The notes under the pieces are model-generated. The model ran no database searches. It was not told where the DNA came from and was given only the letters and a program-made list of their open reading frames with translations. A DNA stretch of 10,755 nucleotides, taken from NCBI GenBank assembly GCA_015039315.1, contig WIDE01000264.1:7167-17921 (forward strand). The letters run 5' to 3'. Of this stretch, positions 1 through 8,900 are shown one piece after another (position 1 is the stretch's first letter; the number at the start of each line of letters is the position of its first letter). This DNA comes from Clavulina sp. PMI_390 (lineage: Eukaryota; Basidiomycota; Agaricomycetes; Cantharellales; Hydnaceae). The position numbers were made by a program, and so were the translations under genes.

Positions 1-60
1 AACACCGTCGCTGGCCCGCTTGTTTCCATTGTCAACTTCGCTTCAAACGAGACGAAATAG
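1..60 (+). CDS. 3' end of a ferritin-like (Rds1-type) secreted protein gene, partial
   Basis: The first 57 bases read in frame 1 as NTVAGPLVSIVNFASNETK, followed by a TAG stop at 58-60. The reading aligns without gaps to the last 19 residues of the complete minus-strand ferritin-like gene at 3493-4763 (NTVAGPLISVVNFDSSATN): 13 of 19 residues are identical, including NTVAGPL and VNF, and both end at the same point. The fragment is too short to identify alone; the call rests on this match to a neighbour. The rest of the gene lies to the left of the window, so its ferritin domain and signal peptide cannot be seen. It runs on the opposite strand from its paralog, with an F-box gene between them. 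Expected role, by family inference: an extracellular or secretory-pathway protein with a diiron-type four-helix fold, linked to stress responses. Confidence 0.8.
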   Translation, partial: NTVAGPLVSIVNFASNETK

Positions 61-598
61 CCCTCCACTAGCGATCGTCACAAGAATTGTCTTAAATCCC
101 CCGTGTTCATTCCTCGTCTCATTCCTGTTTCTTGCTTTTTGACTTACTTTGATGATCTTTCGAGCCTCGTACCATACTCTAATCGTCTTTCGGAAAATCT
201 TTCAATATACTCGGACTGTCCTTCCGCTTCCTTCTCTCTTTTGTTGTAATGCTGTTTATCCAGTCAAACTGCTCCTTCACTCTCAGATGAATACATTCAT
301 ATCATCAAATCAATTTTCCCTCCTCGCAACCTACGTTAGGTTGGAAATGGTGCTCCATCTCCAACTTCAACCCCATGTCTCGATCGGGTTCAGCCCGAAG
401 CTAAAACAATAATGCACATTTACGAACTTTTGTATGAGTTAGATATATCCTTACTGGGATAATATTTTCAATTAAATCCTGAACCGCCCTACATCCCAAC
501 CTACTCAAGCCTTCTGCTGGACCGCCTGATTTGGGGCGCGGCCCTCTTTGGGACGCGTGGGAATCTTTCCCTTGTCACAAACTGACAATTTGTCCCCT
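61..598. other. Intergenic spacer, no supported gene
   Basis: This stretch holds the 3' flank of the ferritin-like fragment and the 5' flank of the F-box gene. Roughly 90-290 is rich in C and T on the plus strand. An 87-codon reading frame at 149-412 has no recognisable motif, and I treat it as chance. Around 430-480 the sequence is A+T rich (for example an ATATAT run near 443), which might be a promoter region for the F-box gene, but I see no clear TATA box. Confidence 0.5.
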
Positions 599-2945
599 AT
601 GTTGACCTCTTTGCCACTTGAGACGATCGTCCAAATACTAGAAGCTTTGGGGCACCATCGAGACATCTTAAGTGTGTCGCTTGTATGTGGCTCTATCAAT
701 CGAGTGGATTCGGGCGCTTCTGATAGTTTGATATTGCACATCAAGGCTTGTCGCACCTTGAACGCAGTAATCAACAATGCACTCTCTTTGCAGCATTTGA
801 TCACGTATGGCGCATGTGGAGTCAAGGCACCTTATTCTACAAGTATCTCGCTGAGATATTCCAAGGATGACATCATGGAAGTCAAGCGTCGCGAGTGTGC
901 ATGGATGACATTCCAGTTCAAGGAGGTTTTGTCTGAACCAATGGTTCCTAATAGCCCTTGTTACAGTCTATGGGATGGAGTGCTTGCTCAATCAAAGCAA
1001 TGCCCGGAAAATTCCTCATTCAGTGATGGTGTCCGTATCACGCATTTGAAAAGATCCCTTCATTCCCTCCATTCTCTCTCCCCTGGTTCCACTCACTTGG
1101 CCGAAACATCCATCGCACAGAATCAGATTCAAAATCTCACAATCAGCCAGCCTTTCATCGAGTATCAGCTTGGATTCCGTTTCGCCGACTTGACGATCGA
1201 TCCTGAACAGGATCTTGCTGTGTACGGCTGTGTGGAAGAATTTGAAAATGGTGAAGACGGTCCCAGTCTCCGGGCATCTGTTCGTCTGCGAAAAATCTCC
1301 GAGTCAGGAGCAGTCCATCCGTCAGCTGTTCTGGAACAAATCAATCTTGGTACAGTTTATTCGGAACGTCTGTCTTTTACGATCCAGGTTTTTGGAGACT
1401 TTATTGGTGTCCTTGTGAATCGGGGGCAAGATGAACTCCGGATACTGAACTGGAAAACTGGAGTCCTTCAAATGGTCCGCTAAAATAATGGCCACAATCT
1501 TACGAAAGATTTCTAATTCTCCTCTAGTGTCTCCGTCAGGACCACAGTTTTGACTTCATCTTCTTATCTCCCTACTATTTCGCCACATGCTCTCGTCATT
1601 CTCCAGTATCGCTAACGATCTACTGTTTCCAACCTCGATGGACTACACTCAAATTCGCAAACACTGCACCGAAGCCAGCCGTGTGCGTCGGTGTCTACCA
1701 CCTCCCACCCTTATCTCTGGAGATCCGCTTCATTACTAAGTGCGTCATCCGCTGCGAACCAGCTCCAGTTTTCGAACCTCCGATGTATGTCATGGAGGAG
1801 TTCCTTGACGAAAATCCGTTCTCGACCACGAAAAGCATGGAGTCGGATTCTGGGTCTATGGGGTCCTCTGACGAGGGTCCTACACGGATCACTGGTTCGA
1901 AACCAGTTCACATGCCTTACTATCCTGCTGAGCCGTCTCCTTCCCCTGTCCCGTCTCCGTTTATACGCCCAGGCGAGAATGATTTTCGGGTTGCCAGTAT
2001 CTCGTTCATCGCTCGGCATCGTCAACGTCGAATCGAGGTCATGGGTTTCATTGCCATGTCCGAGCTGTGTAAACATGCTCGCGTGATGCAGGCTACCGCT
2101 GCAGTGGCTTCGTTCCCTGACGCTTCCCCAAATCCCTCCTCCGTCCTCTTTCGACAACCTCCTACATTCCATTCGGAAGTTGAACCATCCCCCTTTTTTG
2201 TGCCTTGGAAAGATTGGGATCCACAGTGGATTCGATTCCTCGAAGGAGAACTTCCTCGAGGCTGGGCCACCTATCTGCACCTCAATCGTGTCGTTTTAAC
2301 GACGTCGACTGACCCAGATGGGAACAAAGAACTGGCAGATCGTCGGGACTGGAAGCCTTATCTCGTCGTGCTGGACTTTAATCAACAAACTTTCAGCCCA
2401 AGCTATCCTGCTCGGCCTGGGATGGCCTGGAATTCCACTCGCTCTACGCCCTCACTTTCCCCCAATGTCGACTCATTATCACCTGCTTTATCCACTGACC
2501 CAAACACAGTCGTAGAGCAGCATGAGAGGAACAGCAATCCGGGCTATGAATCAAAACGAGAGACCAGGGTATCCGAAGTGCTCTCAAGAGACCCCACTCG
2601 TGCAGCGTTATTCGTTAAGAAACATGGAATGGGGTCTCAGCATCTTGAGGAAACTCTCGAGGATCAACCGACCTGGTTGTACGCAAAGACGATTAGAGTG
2701 TTTTCAGAGGACATTCTGACTGCAATGCCATATAGGAAAATGCACTTATATAACCCCCTGAACCATGGCTGGTGGCTGCCCGCCATTGACGCTGAAAGAA
2801 TTTTACTGATCTTTGTGAGTTCTGTGGTCATATGTATGACAGCCTGAATCGGAGTTGATTTTTCACTCTTTAGAACAGCGATGATGGTAGGGAAGATGAT
2901 GACGACGATTCGACCCGCCCCAAAATGAGAGTTTTGGCGTTTTGA
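599..2945 (+). CDS. F-box protein, four exons
   Basis: Model: exons 599-682, 746-1474, 1528-2814 and 2874-2945, about 723 residues; all three introns (63, 53 and 59 nt) are phase 0. F-box proteins bring substrates to SCF (Skp1-cullin) ubiquitin ligases. The F-box lies at about residues 1-45: MLTSLPLETIVQILEALGHH, then, across intron 1, SL joined to ACRTLNAVINNALSLQ, the usual 'SL.CRTL' pattern. The large C-terminal region has markers I recall from basidiomycete F-box families: IDPEQDL near residue 177, LNWKTG near 260, FLSPYYF just after intron 2, WKDWDP near 498 and MPYRKM near 671. There is a proline/serine-rich stretch near 408 (PSPSPVPSPF). The last exon gives an acidic tail (five D in a row) and ends at TGA 2943-2945. 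Splice support: donors GTATGT, GTCCGC (weak) and GTGAGT; branch-like CTGAT, CTAAT and CTGAA. The start is the first ATG in frame, directly before the F-box. The substrate and any ligand are unknown. A further small intron around 1020-1170, where the sequence is serine-rich, cannot be excluded. Confidence 0.82.
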
Positions 2946-3492
2946 GCTTAGTATGGACTGATTGAAACCTGCTTTCGCCTGTTGTGACCGGAAGATATTC
3001 AACATCCTGTGCACAGGTATCCAGTGCTCAATATTGATGTATCGATCGGTATGAAGCATCGAAGTCATTGCCAATGAAGCCTCAGTCGGATAAAGTCCCC
3101 AGTGTTGGCGCATTCGTTGGTGCCACAGATAGATTACAGGAAACGCTCGAATATTGGTTCATTACCAAGCAGTGTTGCAGAAGTATAGTACAGGACAAGT
3201 GGCAAAACGAGATCAAGTCAGCCAAAAAATCGTGCAACAGTTGACAAATGCAAGGGGGATGAATGTTGACGACCCAGACGTGGGGAAATCATTGATGCGA
3301 CAGTGTGCAGTCCGCCCAAGAGGCAGAGACTAAAGTCCAAAATGAGATGACAAAAAGGAAAGAAAGAAAAAGAAAAAGAAAAAGAAAAAGAAAAAGAAAA
3401 AGAAAAAGAAAAAGAAAAAGAAAAAAGAATGAGACTAGCGAAAGACACGGTCAAATAAAAACATCTCGATGAACCAAGGTCTCATTTCTAGC
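2946..3492. other. Spacer between converging genes
   Basis: This region lies between the stop of the plus-strand F-box gene and the stop of the minus-strand ferritin-like gene, so it should hold both 3' untranslated ends. Reading frames here are short, and the longest minus-strand one overlaps the F-box exon. The only clear structure is the AAAAAG microsatellite at 3367-3420. I see no RNA gene or further protein gene. Confidence 0.5.
3357..3428. repeat. (AAAAAG)n microsatellite
   Basis: Nine perfect AAAAAG units run from 3367 to 3420. They are flanked by imperfect AAAG-type units on the left and an A-expanded unit ending at 3427 on the right. The strand is purely purine, so the complement is a polypyrimidine tract. 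On the minus strand it lies just past the stop of the ferritin-like gene, in its likely 3' untranslated region or downstream flank. Such a tract is expected to vary in copy number between strains. Confidence 0.95.
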
Positions 3493-4763
3493 TTAATTGG
3501 TCGCGCTGGAGTCAAAGTTGACGACTGAGATAAGAGGCCCAGCAACGGTATTTGCATCGGTAATATTGCTCGCGGCAGTGCTCTAATTCAGTCGAGGAAA
3601 ATGGAGTCGATTCGTGAGCATGAAGGCCTGTAGCAGTGATTCGGCAGATCATGAGGAGACTCACGATGACAGTGTAATATGTCCCCATCAAACCAGCTGG
3701 CACTTCCGCCTTTCCATCTTTCAACGGCACACTCTGAACAGACAGACCCCAGTAATACACAGCATAGAAAGCGCCACTCCCGTTCTCGCTTCCAGTCCAC
3801 GAATAGGTAACCGTCGTTCCGGGGCTGGCGTTTGCAGGCGAACCGGTAAGTGTGGGGAAAGGCTTGAGTGGGAGCGTAGGGTTGGTAGAAGGGCATGAAG
3901 TAATGAACGGTGCAGCGAGGGTGAAGACCGAGCTACAGAGACGGACATTAGAGAATTGAGAAGGATAGCGTCAGTCAATGGCATTATGACCTGATGCATA
4001 AATTATGACATACTTGAGACCAAGTGGAGTTTCTTCTGGGCCAGACCATGGCTGGTCGTGCAGCGCAGCCGAAGCAACTGGGCAGATGCGATCGTATCAG
4101 TGCACTGGGGCAAGTGTCAGGCGCGTATGAGAGATGCATACCCCACGCTTGATGCCTTCCTTCCATCGCCAAAATCGTGGCAGCCACGCCGAGGTACGTC
4201 TTGTCCGAGATCTGAGGAGCCGCACCAGAATACGCGCTAGCACCTACGCCTTCTAGAATAGCAGAAAGAGCAGCGAATGACGCCGGGTCTGTGTATGGGA
4301 ACCTATTCAAGAAGCAGCATGAGTAATCTTGATGGGAGTTGTCCCGCATAGGGAGGAATAGTCAGCTACTCACGAATAATTGCAAGCTGCCGTCGCCTGA
4401 GCGCCAAGCACCCCGCTCAGCAAGCTCACGTGTTGCTTCTCGTGTTCGCCAATTTGTGCAAAGCGGCCACGCGCAAAAGAAGGCAGCCCAGCCTTCACAA
4501 ACGCTTCTTCGTCGTACTTGGCCAGTGCGCCAGTGTAGAATGCGTTCTCGAGATGCTCCAGTGTCAGAGCAAACTGTCGGTCATGAGGCATATGGAGATC
4601 AGGTGTGGTGGTATGGAGTATAGTAATTGCAACGGGATAGACTAACCTGAAGAATATCTGTGTCGGTGTACGTCGTTACAGGATCACGGCGGGTCGGAGC
4701 AGCTTGGACGCTGGAGGTAGCAGCAAGCAACGAGACAGCGACAGTGGCGAAAGTGAACTTCAT
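3493..4763 (-). CDS. Secreted ferritin-like domain protein (Rds1-type), six exons
   Basis: Model on the minus strand: exons 4763-4647, 4573-4374, 4302-4142, 4077-4014, 3932-3665 and 3582-3493 (900 nt, 299 residues). The introns are 73, 71, 64, 81 and 82 nt, with donors GTTAGT, GTGAGT, GTATGC, GTATGT and GTGAGT and CTGAY-type branch sites in the first four. The ATG begins a signal peptide (MKFTFATVAVSLLAATSSVQA), followed by a PTRRD segment that might be a processing site. Residues about 36-160 form the ferritin-like bundle: LEHLENAFY (E45, E48), GEHEKQH (E82, E84, H87), FPYTDP, and AMEGRHQAW (E153, H156). These Glu/His sets fit a diiron-type four-helix fold, though metal binding or catalysis is not shown. 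The C-terminal part is a beta-rich domain (SVFTLAAPFI, then AGLMGTYYTVI). The family (Pfam Ferritin_2) includes fungal stress-response proteins called Rds1. The last intron's acceptor was chosen because it restores NTVAGPL, shared with the partial paralog at 1-60. No frameshift or missing exon is seen, so the gene looks intact. Confidence 0.9.
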
Positions 4764-4828
4764 TGTAGTGGGTAATGATGGGGTGGATGTGGAATCTGGT
4801 GCAAGCCAAGTTCGATGGGCATGCTGAC

Positions 4829-4839
4829 CTTTATATATA
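4829..4839 (-). promoter_or_regulatory. TATA box of the ferritin-like gene
   Basis: On the minus strand the sequence reads TATATATAAAG, ending 66 bases upstream of the ATG at 4763. The spacing suits a TATA element about 30 bases before a transcription start with a short leader of some 35-45 bases. The leader between them is C-rich with no ATG before the start codon. A strong TATA box fits an inducible gene, which is inference only. Confidence 0.65.
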
Positions 4840-5975
4840 CTTTCTCTTGGCTGGCCGCATGGAGGAGAACGTAAAGTCGGCGGAGCCGGTTTCACCGCCT
4901 CGGGACAAGGATGTGGCACGACTGATGTGTTATATCATTTGCAGGCATTTGAAAACGTTTGAAAATAGACCATCAACGTACGATGTGGTGAGATGTGCAG
5001 GTTGCACTACCGCAAGACGCCCCTCTCGGTACCGAGTGGCACCGACCACAGCCCCCATCATCGAGCCATCAACTGAGTGGAAACACTCATTGAAGCGCAT
5101 ATACGAGTCTACGGCTCCGAGAAAAACCGGCAGAGCAAGTGCGGGGCGCCCAAATTTGTTGAAATAAGATGGGGACGGGGTACCGCGCGGTGACGATCGA
5201 GGCCTCGAGGGTGGGCTGGTTGTGGACAGATGGGTTTGTCTTGACGCCTCAGACGTTCAGACCCGATTCCGGGCACCCCTCACCGCGGGCTCACGTTTCA
5301 TCAGCATAATAGCATGAAGTCTGAGAGATCTAGCACAGTAGTTCAACTCCCTGATTGCCCACGAAAGCATTAGGGCTGCAGAGCGCGCGCGCGGTGAGAG
5401 AGCAGTCACTTAGACAAACCTAGAGTAGGCAAATTAGCGGCCTCAATGCCAAAAGCGAATGTATCATCTATAAAGCCCCAGTTGCAACCTTTCACTGTTG
5501 TAGCTGAAAGGGAGGCAGTTCTGGGTTCGAACCGTTGTTACTTCGTGGTTACCGAACGCTGCAACACAGACTTTTTTTAAAGCAGGAGGGATCAAAAATT
5601 AGACGCCGTGCTCTTGCAATCTGCCTCCCTGATTACAGAATTGCATGTGCAACAAGGAGAGAGGAGAATGAGGAGACGTTGCCACTGAAGCGCTCAAGTC
5701 TTCCCACGATCCAAAAAGGAATCGAGGACACGAACAACCTCGCCCTACTTGTCCAGCCAATGGTGATCTGGCTAAACACTCATCGTTGCTATCTTAAATC
5801 TATTTCTCGGCATCAATATCGTGAAGGACTTGATAGGGAGGGAGCGCAGCTTGACTCAGTTCAAACCTAAGAAACAGATCCTGGGTCTGATCCGGGCGTC
5901 TAACTCGCTCGTCTACTTTTTGGAGTTCGCCTGCGCCCTTCCACTCCTGCTTGCAGTACTCAAGTGTGCTACACT
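4840..5975. other. Long intergenic or 5' leader region
   Basis: This region separates the divergent ferritin-like and NLR genes. A 130-codon plus-strand frame at 4775-5167 covers the ferritin promoter and has no recognisable domain; I treat it as chance. A GC run (GCGCGCGCGCG) lies at 5383-5393 and a TATAAAG at 5469-5475. From 5535 to 5870 one plus frame stays open for 111 codons, and another is open over 5821-6015, but neither shows a family motif. They might hold leader or upstream exons of the NLR gene. No RNA gene or transposon end was recognised. Confidence 0.45.
5468..5475 (+). promoter_or_regulatory. Candidate TATA box upstream of the NLR gene
   Basis: CTATAAAG on the plus strand, in the sequence TCATCTATAAAGCCCC. 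It is about 500 bases upstream of the ATG I chose for the NLR gene at 5976. That is far for a TATA-driven gene without a spliced leader, so either the leader is long or spliced, or true coding begins further upstream, or the match is chance. Confidence 0.35.
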
Positions 5976-8900
5976 ATGCGGCGAGCGGCCAGATCTGCTG
6001 CAGCAGATGTCCTAAGCGCAGTCAAGACGTCGTTGGAGGTTGCTAACACCGCATTGGTTCCTTTCCCTGCGCTGCAGACTATTCCCGCCATATCTCTCAA
6101 GCTAATCTCGCTCTACGAGGTTCGTGCCCTGCTATGTCTCAGCATATCTACGCTTCATTTTGCTGCACTAACATCGAAACCACTGGTCAGGAAACCACGG
6201 CCAGCTCCACTGCGCTGACTGAGTTGGGAAACTCTTTGCATGAATTGCATCGCGACATCCTCAGCCCCATCTTGAAGGCCAAGGATAAACACGACTTTTG
6301 CGTCCCTCCCGATCTTCTCAGTCGCGTCGATAAATTCGAAACGTCCGTTGAGTCTTGAGCAAACGCTGTTGGGATGCTATAATCTCACATTTAAACAATG
6401 TAGAGGGTTGTCATCAATCGTCGAATCGCTGCTTCCTCTTCAGAAACTCGGCAGCTTAGGGAGGGTTCTAAAGAGAGAGAGGATATCTGGAGCGGTTTCA
6501 GCAGCTAATAACCAGGTCAAGAGACTAATTCAGGCATTCACGGTTCGTACGCAGTCGCTGCTTCTTCCATCAGTTCTCTTGAGAGGAGCGCTCACCTAGT
6601 TAGGTGTCCCCCTAGCTCGAGGGCCAGATCACCACGGAGATGCTTGTCGCACAAATATCGACCAAATGTATGTGCAGTGGTACTACTGGCTTTCTTCCCG
6701 CCTGACATGCAAACTTCACGACAGATGATGACCTAGTGAATACCCTTCCCAGAGCTAACGCGCGTTTCGACGCGTCCGAAAAGCTACCCTGTCTTCCCGG
6801 TACTAGAGAGGGGACTCTCAAGACAATACACGAACATCTCAGCACGACATGCGGCCGCATCGTATGGCTTCGTGGGAGTCCCGGGACCGGGAAAAGCGCG
6901 ATATGCAAGACCGTTGCTTCTACTCTCCACGATCAAGGCAAACTCGCTGGGTCATTCTTCTTCGACAAGCGAGGAGGATCCGGGGGAACGTCCACTGTAG
7001 ATCTTTTCATATCCACCCTCATCTTTCAGCTGGCGTCGTTCAGTCCCGAGTTCCGCATGACCCTCGGAAAGCGACTTGCAGGCGACCCATTACTTGCTGA
7101 AGCATCCCCAACCAGTCAATTAAACAAAATTCTCCTTGAAGCTGCGCGTGAGGTTGCGTTTCCACCGTCGTACGTGATAGTCATTGATGCGCTGGACGAA
7201 TGTGGAGACCGAAATGAGCTAAAACGCTTGATGGGACTTGTTTCTGGTCTCGCAGAACTCGCAAGCAAGCTCAATTTCTTTATCACTGGCCGACCAGAGC
7301 CCGAGGCGGTCCAGACGATGACCTCGCGGCCGCTGGCTCAGTACGTCGTGACTGTGGATATGGATCAGGTCAACGCCCTCTCAACTTCGGGTGATATCAC
7401 CATATTCTCGCAGAAGCGACTCTCAGCCATTGATGGAGCAGATGATCCATCGTGGCCGCCCTCAGAGACACAGGTTGCGCAATTCGCGGATACAGCATCT
7501 GGTCTCTTCGAACTCGCATCGCTTCGATTGCGGACGATTGAGACGGACTATGATAATGGTCTCTCACCCAGTGCATCTCTCAAACGGGTAATGGCTGCAG
7601 ATCATGAGGCCTCCGCTTCGTCTAACCTCCTGCACGATGAATATATTCGCGTACTTCGACGTGCTTACGGCGGTGGAACTGTTGATAGAGCGATACGAGA
7701 GACGTATAGGCATGTAGTGGGCAGTCTCATCAGCCTGAGACGACCTCTTGGAGTACGACCTTTTGCAAATTTACTTGGTATGACTGAGCAAGATGCACGG
7801 GCAATCCTTCGGCCCCTGAGTGCGGTGGTGATGGTCCCTACCGACGCCAAGGCACCTATCCATCTTTACCATGCCAGCTTCCAGGAATTCCTGCTTCGCG
7901 CGACCACTGTTGAGACAACGGAGGTACACGGCCTCCTATTCTTGTCACCATCACACGGCGCTCTTGGGGGCGCATGCGTTGCGCATATGAACTCGGCACT
8001 ACGGCAGAATATTTGTGATGTTCCGGCTGATATACCACTTGATGAACTAGCTTCCTTTCTACCTAATCCCTCCGCTCGAATTCAAACCGAAACTCAATAC
8101 GCATGTCTTGAGTTTGCACACCATCTGTCTGTCGCTCCCGAGACGATTCTCTCTGCGCAATCCGCGGTGGAGGCATGGATGAAGAGAAACTTCTTCTTTT
8201 GGCTTGAGGTCCTCAGCCTATTGGGGGAAGTCAACAGAGTGCAATCTACTCTGTCCGAAGTGGAGACGTGGTATGAACGCATCGTAGGACCAATCTTTCT
8301 GAATTCAGTGCTACATCTGCTTATTGCGCATCTTCTCACCAGCCCACAGAATCCCGCTCTGAGGACGTGATCGTGCTTCTTGATGATGGCAAAAAGGCCC
8401 TCAATAGCCACTTTGAGGCCATCGAGAATGATTTTCGCCATATCTATCGCTCCACGATTCCATTTCTCCCATCCAACAGCAAACTGGCAGAGTACTATGA
8501 CCACCTCATTAACGATGTTCGTGTCCTATGGGGTCGCCAGAAGGATTGGCTAGATCGCCGCCTCTGGGTTGTGAGCACAAGGGCGGTGGGTGGTCGTACA
8601 TCCCGAGTTGCCTATTCTCTTGATGGCCTACATATTGCTACTGGCCACCAAGGCGGCGAGGTGAACCTCTGGCGTGCTTTAGACGGAAAGCATCTGCAGT
8701 CATTTACTTCGCTCACCACCTTGGTGTTCGGCCTTGCATTCCTACCGGATGACAGCCATTTGGTTTCTTATTCATACGGCAAACTCGTGCTACATAATAT
8801 CAATGACCCTGGGGGTGATTGTGTTTTCCTGACCAATCGGCCCGATTGTTCATTTGATATTGGGTGCAACATGATAGCTGTTGCTTGCTCCAATACCTCC

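Noticed and set aside
149..412. 87-codon plus-strand reading frame in the first spacer
   Set aside because: No motif, a skewed composition from the pyrimidine-rich DNA, and no splice partners; best explained by chance.
1711..2280. 189-codon minus-strand reading frame
   Set aside because: It is the shadow of F-box exon 3, which shows family motifs and consistent splice sites on the plus strand.
3218..3454. Minus-strand frame with a long Phe/Ser repeat
   Set aside because: The repeat is only the translation of the AAAAAG microsatellite; no gene context.
3583..3664. Alternative splicing of the last ferritin-like intron at acceptor CTACAG (intron 3664-3628), or no splicing
   Set aside because: The 37-nt version gives a short unrelated tail ending at a TAG at 3583-3585, and reading through gives a cysteine-rich tail. 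Only the 82-nt intron yields the NTVAGPL end shared with the paralog at 1-60.
4775..5167. 130-codon plus-strand reading frame upstream of the ferritin-like gene
   Set aside because: It covers the TATA box and leader of the minus-strand gene and has no recognisable domain.
5490..5550. tRNA-like or SINE-like sequence around GGGTTCGAACC
   Set aside because: It resembles a T-loop/B-box core, but the T stem does not pair, and I find no acceptor stem, anticodon arm or poly-A/T tail.
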